Shown here piece after piece: positions 5,922-7,331 of a stretch of DNA of 7,331 nucleotides. Positions within the stretch are counted from its first letter, which is position 1. Each line of letters opens with the position of its first letter. The notes below the pieces were generated by a model. The model was not told where the DNA came from. It made no database searches and was given only the letters and a program-made list of their open reading frames with translations. The translations under genes were made by a program, and so were the position numbers. The stretch comes from Alphaproteobacteria bacterium (GTDB lineage: Bacteria; Pseudomonadota; Alphaproteobacteria; UBA8366), in assembly GCA_018665505.1 (NCBI GenBank), contig JABJCS010000214.1, positions 1 through 7,331 of the forward strand, written 5' to 3'.

Positions 5922-6827
5922 TCATGATGCAGCCTCCGCGAACAACCATTCACGAAAGTCGGCGACCTTCTGCTGTTCCAAACTCCCTTTACGGTAAACC
6001 ACATAGAATGCGAATTCGACGGGAACCGCTAAATCGAACGGCTTCACCAATCGCCCGGCGTCCAAATCGTCATCGACCATAGAACTCCGACCGAGTGCCA
6101 CCCCCGCTCCGCCGATGGCGGCACTGATGACGTCGCTGGTCATGTTAAAGCGCGTCCCACGCGTCGCATCGATACCCTCGACACCAGCGCCTTGAATCCA
6201 CATCCCCCATGTCGGGAAAGATTCGTAGTTCAACCTCCAGCTCTCATCATGAAGTAATACGTGAAACCGCAATTGATCGGGTGATACCAACGGATGCTCG
6301 CCCTCCAACAATGCCGGACTGCACACCGGGAAGGCCGTATCGGTCAGCAACAATTCGTTCTCGACTCCGGGATATCCACCACCGCCGAACCGGATGCCGA
6401 TATCGACGCCTTCGGTCTCATAGTCGACGAGCTGCATCGATGCTGATATGCGCACATCCAAATCCGGATGAGCGCGGCTGAAACGGTCCAATCGCGGCAC
6501 CAACCATTTCGCCGCGAAAGACGGCGCGGTCGCCACTGTGAGAATATTATTGTCACTTCGCGACCGCAGCCGCTCCATGGCGCGGTGGAAGCTTTGAAAG
6601 CCGCTGCGGATATCCGGCAACAACAATTGTCCGGCATCCGTCAATAAGAGCGCCCTGTTCATGCGGCGAAACAGCGGCGTCCCGAGATCAGCCTCCAACG
6701 CCTTAATCTGATGACTGATTGCTGCCGGCGTCACATTGAGCTCGTCTGCCGCCATTTTAAAGCTGAGATGCTTTGCTGCCGCCTCGAAGGCACGCAAGGC
6801 ATTTAACGGCGGAAGGCGATAGTTCAT
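5922..6827 (-). CDS. LysR-type transcriptional regulator, GcvA-like (copy 2)
   Basis: The protein has 301 residues. The helix-turn-helix lies at about 8-65 with LPPLNALRAFEA (5-16) and ELNVTPAAISHQIKALE (29-45). The effector domain runs from about 95 to 295 with DIGIRFGGGGYP (142-153), FPVCSPALLEGE, FPTWGMW and GAGVALGRSS, each with a counterpart in copy 1. It is clearly a paralogue: 43 of the first 60 residues are identical and the effector domains align nearly without gaps. The ATG at 6827 has no proper Shine-Dalgarno; AGGA is 13 bases away, and a candidate -10 ends only six bases upstream, so the mRNA may be leaderless. The next minus-strand gene, the paraoxonase-like lipoprotein, follows after 72 bases, and two small genes diverge from it. 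Likely targets are itself and these neighbours; the effector is unknown. Confidence 0.93.
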   Translation of the reverse strand: MNYRLPPLNALRAFEAAAKHLSFKMAADELNVTPAAISHQIKALEADLGTPLFRRMNRALLLTDAGQLLLPDIRSGFQSFHRAMERLRSRSDNNILTVATAPSFAAKWLVPRLDRFSRAHPDLDVRISASMQLVDYETEGVDIGIRFGGGGYPGVENELLLTDTAFPVCSPALLEGEHPLVSPDQLRFHVLLHDESWRLNYESFPTWGMWIQGAGVEGIDATRGTRFNMTSDVISAAIGGAGVALGRSSMVDDDLDAGRLVKPFDLAVPVEFAFYVVYRKGSLEQQKVADFREWLFAEAAS

Positions 6828-6833
6828 TTCAGA

Positions 6834-6862
6834 ATACTAATCCTAATCTGAGCCATAAACAA
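6834..6862 (-). promoter_or_regulatory. Putative promoter of lysR copy 2, possibly leaderless
   Basis: On the minus strand TTGTTT (6862-6857) and TAGTAT (6839-6834) are separated by exactly 17 bases. The -10 ends six bases before the ATG at 6827, so transcription would begin at or next to the A of the start codon. The -10 overlaps the CTAAT box at 6837-6841, suggesting autorepression. Confidence 0.4.
6837..6848. promoter_or_regulatory. Tandem CTAATC boxes, putative GcvA-type operator
   Basis: CTAATC occurs twice head to tail (6837-6842 and 6843-6848), with a third CTAAT at 6882-6886 close to the plus-strand -10. CTAAT is the known core of E. coli GcvA binding sites. The tandem pair sits over the candidate lysR2 -10 and upstream of the plus-strand promoter. 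Confidence 0.5.
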
Positions 6863-6865
6863 TCT

Positions 6866-6900
6866 CGTTTGCGGAGAAACCCTAATTCACCACATATAAT
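6866..6900 (+). promoter_or_regulatory. Putative activated promoter for the two tandem small proteins
   Basis: TATAAT at 6895-6900 is preceded by CGTTTGCGGAGAA starting at 6866. CGTTTG ends exactly 23 bases before the -10, as at 4154-4188, and a CTAA box begins 23 bases before CGTTTG (24 in the other copy). A normal -35 is missing, which suggests activator dependence. The leader before ATG 6975 would be about 67 bases. Confidence 0.5.
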
Positions 6901-6974
6901 GGCAACAAAGCGATGGAGAGCAGACAAGCGCCCTTCATTCTACGCAGCAATTCTAAACCGAAAGGTGAAGCAAA

Positions 6975-7142
6975 ATGAATACGTATTCCACAGAGCCCCG
7001 CCCCTCCGGCGCCATACCTGCGGGCATTCCCGATGACGACGCGTTGATCCGCGCCCAGGCAATAGCACGACGCGAGCGTTCGGAAGCGTTCCTACGCGCC
7101 ATTCAATTCGGCATCGGGTCCATCCGGCGATTGGCCCGCTAA
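6975..7142 (+). CDS. Small basic protein of unknown function (55 aa), divergent from lysR copy 2
   Basis: The ATG at 6975 follows an AAAGGTGA stretch, with AGG nine bases upstream. The 55-residue product starts MNTYSTEPRP, has a proline/glycine-rich segment (SGAIPAGIPDDD, 11-22) and then an Arg-rich probable helix, ALIRAQAIARRERSEAF (23-39). It ends with the amphipathic basic tail RAIQFGIGSIRRLAR (41-55). Net charge is about +3, with no signal peptide. The order of elements (Pro-rich start, ARR, terminal SIRR) resembles the 49-residue protein at 4306, which also diverges from a GcvA-like lysR. I do not recognise a named family. The next small gene starts 14 bases downstream, so the two are almost certainly co-transcribed. 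Confidence 0.75.
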   Translation: MNTYSTEPRPSGAIPAGIPDDDALIRAQAIARRERSEAFLRAIQFGIGSIRRLAR

Positions 7143-7156
7143 CAAGGGAGACGAAA

Positions 7157-7312
7157 ATGTTTACCGATAGAGTCGATATCGCTGCGCGTCGAATATCCCG
7201 TCCGCAAGGTTATGGTTCCGGTGACATCACACACTGGCTGCAATCGGGGAAAGCAAATCGCGCGCGGCTTCTGTCCGGTTTCAAGATCATGGACTCGGTA
7301 TCGAAAAAATAG
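7157..7312 (+). CDS. Small basic protein of unknown function (51 aa), second gene of the pair
   Basis: The ATG at 7157 has an excellent ribosome-binding site, AAGGGAG ending six bases upstream, within the 14-base gap after the previous gene. The 51-residue product begins MFTDRVDIAARRISRP. It continues through a Gly-rich turn (QGYGSGD, 17-23) and HWLQSGKANRARLLSGFKIMD (26-46) and ends in SKK. Net charge is about +6. No signal peptide, transmembrane span, cysteine pair or known domain is visible. The ARR triplet is shared with the two other small proteins, but the rest does not obviously align. The stop TAG is six bases from the poly-C end of the window, so any downstream genes are lost. It could be a nucleic-acid-binding or regulatory small protein, but that is only a guess from charge. 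Confidence 0.7.
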   Translation: MFTDRVDIAARRISRPQGYGSGDITHWLQSGKANRARLLSGFKIMDSVSKK

Positions 7313-7317
7313 GGAAT

Positions 7318-7331
7318 CCCCCCCCCCCCCC
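7318..7331. other. Terminal run of 14 C at the window end
   Basis: The last 14 bases are all C, directly after GGGAAT. A homopolymer at the exact end of a contig suggests a sequencing or assembly artefact, for example the complement of poly-G read tails from two-colour chemistry. A genuine C tract that broke the assembly is the alternative. It carries no coding sequence. Confidence 0.7.

Noticed and set aside
4306..7312. Assigning the small proteins to DUF1127
   Set aside because: They are short and Arg-rich like DUF1127 proteins but lack the conserved L-x-DIG-type ending, so the family call would be a guess.
1..7331. tRNA, rRNA, CRISPR array, insertion sequence or phage att site
   Set aside because: No tRNA-like cloverleaf with CCA-end context, rRNA motif, regularly spaced direct repeats, transposase or integrase motif was seen on either strand.

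Overview
The window looks like an accessory or amino-acid-catabolism region from an alphaproteobacterium. The reasons are moderate to high G+C with AT-richer intergenic gaps, two GcvA-type LysR regulators, a D-glutamate catabolism pair (DgcN and DgcA) and a GTCATTCCGGG-type hairpin repeat of the kind common in that class. I cannot name the genus. The left edge cuts a gene and the right edge stops in a run of 14 C, so this is probably a contig end.

Region 1 (1-4101, all minus strand) reads as one transcription unit in the order lysR, class III aminotransferase, dgcN (DUF1611), dgcA (enolase superfamily, 3' end missing). In the published pathway, DgcN N-acetylates D-glutamate and DgcA epimerises the product to the L form, from which L-glutamate can be released. 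The regulator at the head and the PLP aminotransferase would fit a D-amino-acid or glutamate-linked route. The aminotransferase substrate cannot be read from sequence. A compound inverted repeat (577-703) sits between dgcN and dgcA.

Region 2 (4102-4568) is a divergent intergenic region with a promoter and LysR-type CTAAT/ATTAG boxes. A 49-residue basic protein follows on the plus strand. It ends before a long hairpin and faces the paraoxonase-like gene convergently.

Region 3 (4569-6827, minus strand) holds a second lysR, paralogous to the first, followed 72 bp later by a probable lipoprotein of the paraoxonase/arylesterase family. All recognisable calcium ligands, the His pair and the disulfide cysteines of that family are present.

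Region 4 (6828-7331) is a second divergent lysR promoter region. It leads to two tandem small basic proteins (55 and 51 residues) on the plus strand, both with good ribosome-binding sites and both too short for ordinary gene finding.

The most unusual signal is a repeated module: a GcvA-like lysR on the minus strand, a divergent control region with CTAA boxes and a TCGTTTG motif exactly 23 bases before TATAAT, and one or two tiny basic proteins on the plus strand. The two copies flank the paraoxonase-like gene. I infer that the small proteins are targets or partners of the adjacent regulators. Their function is unknown to me.
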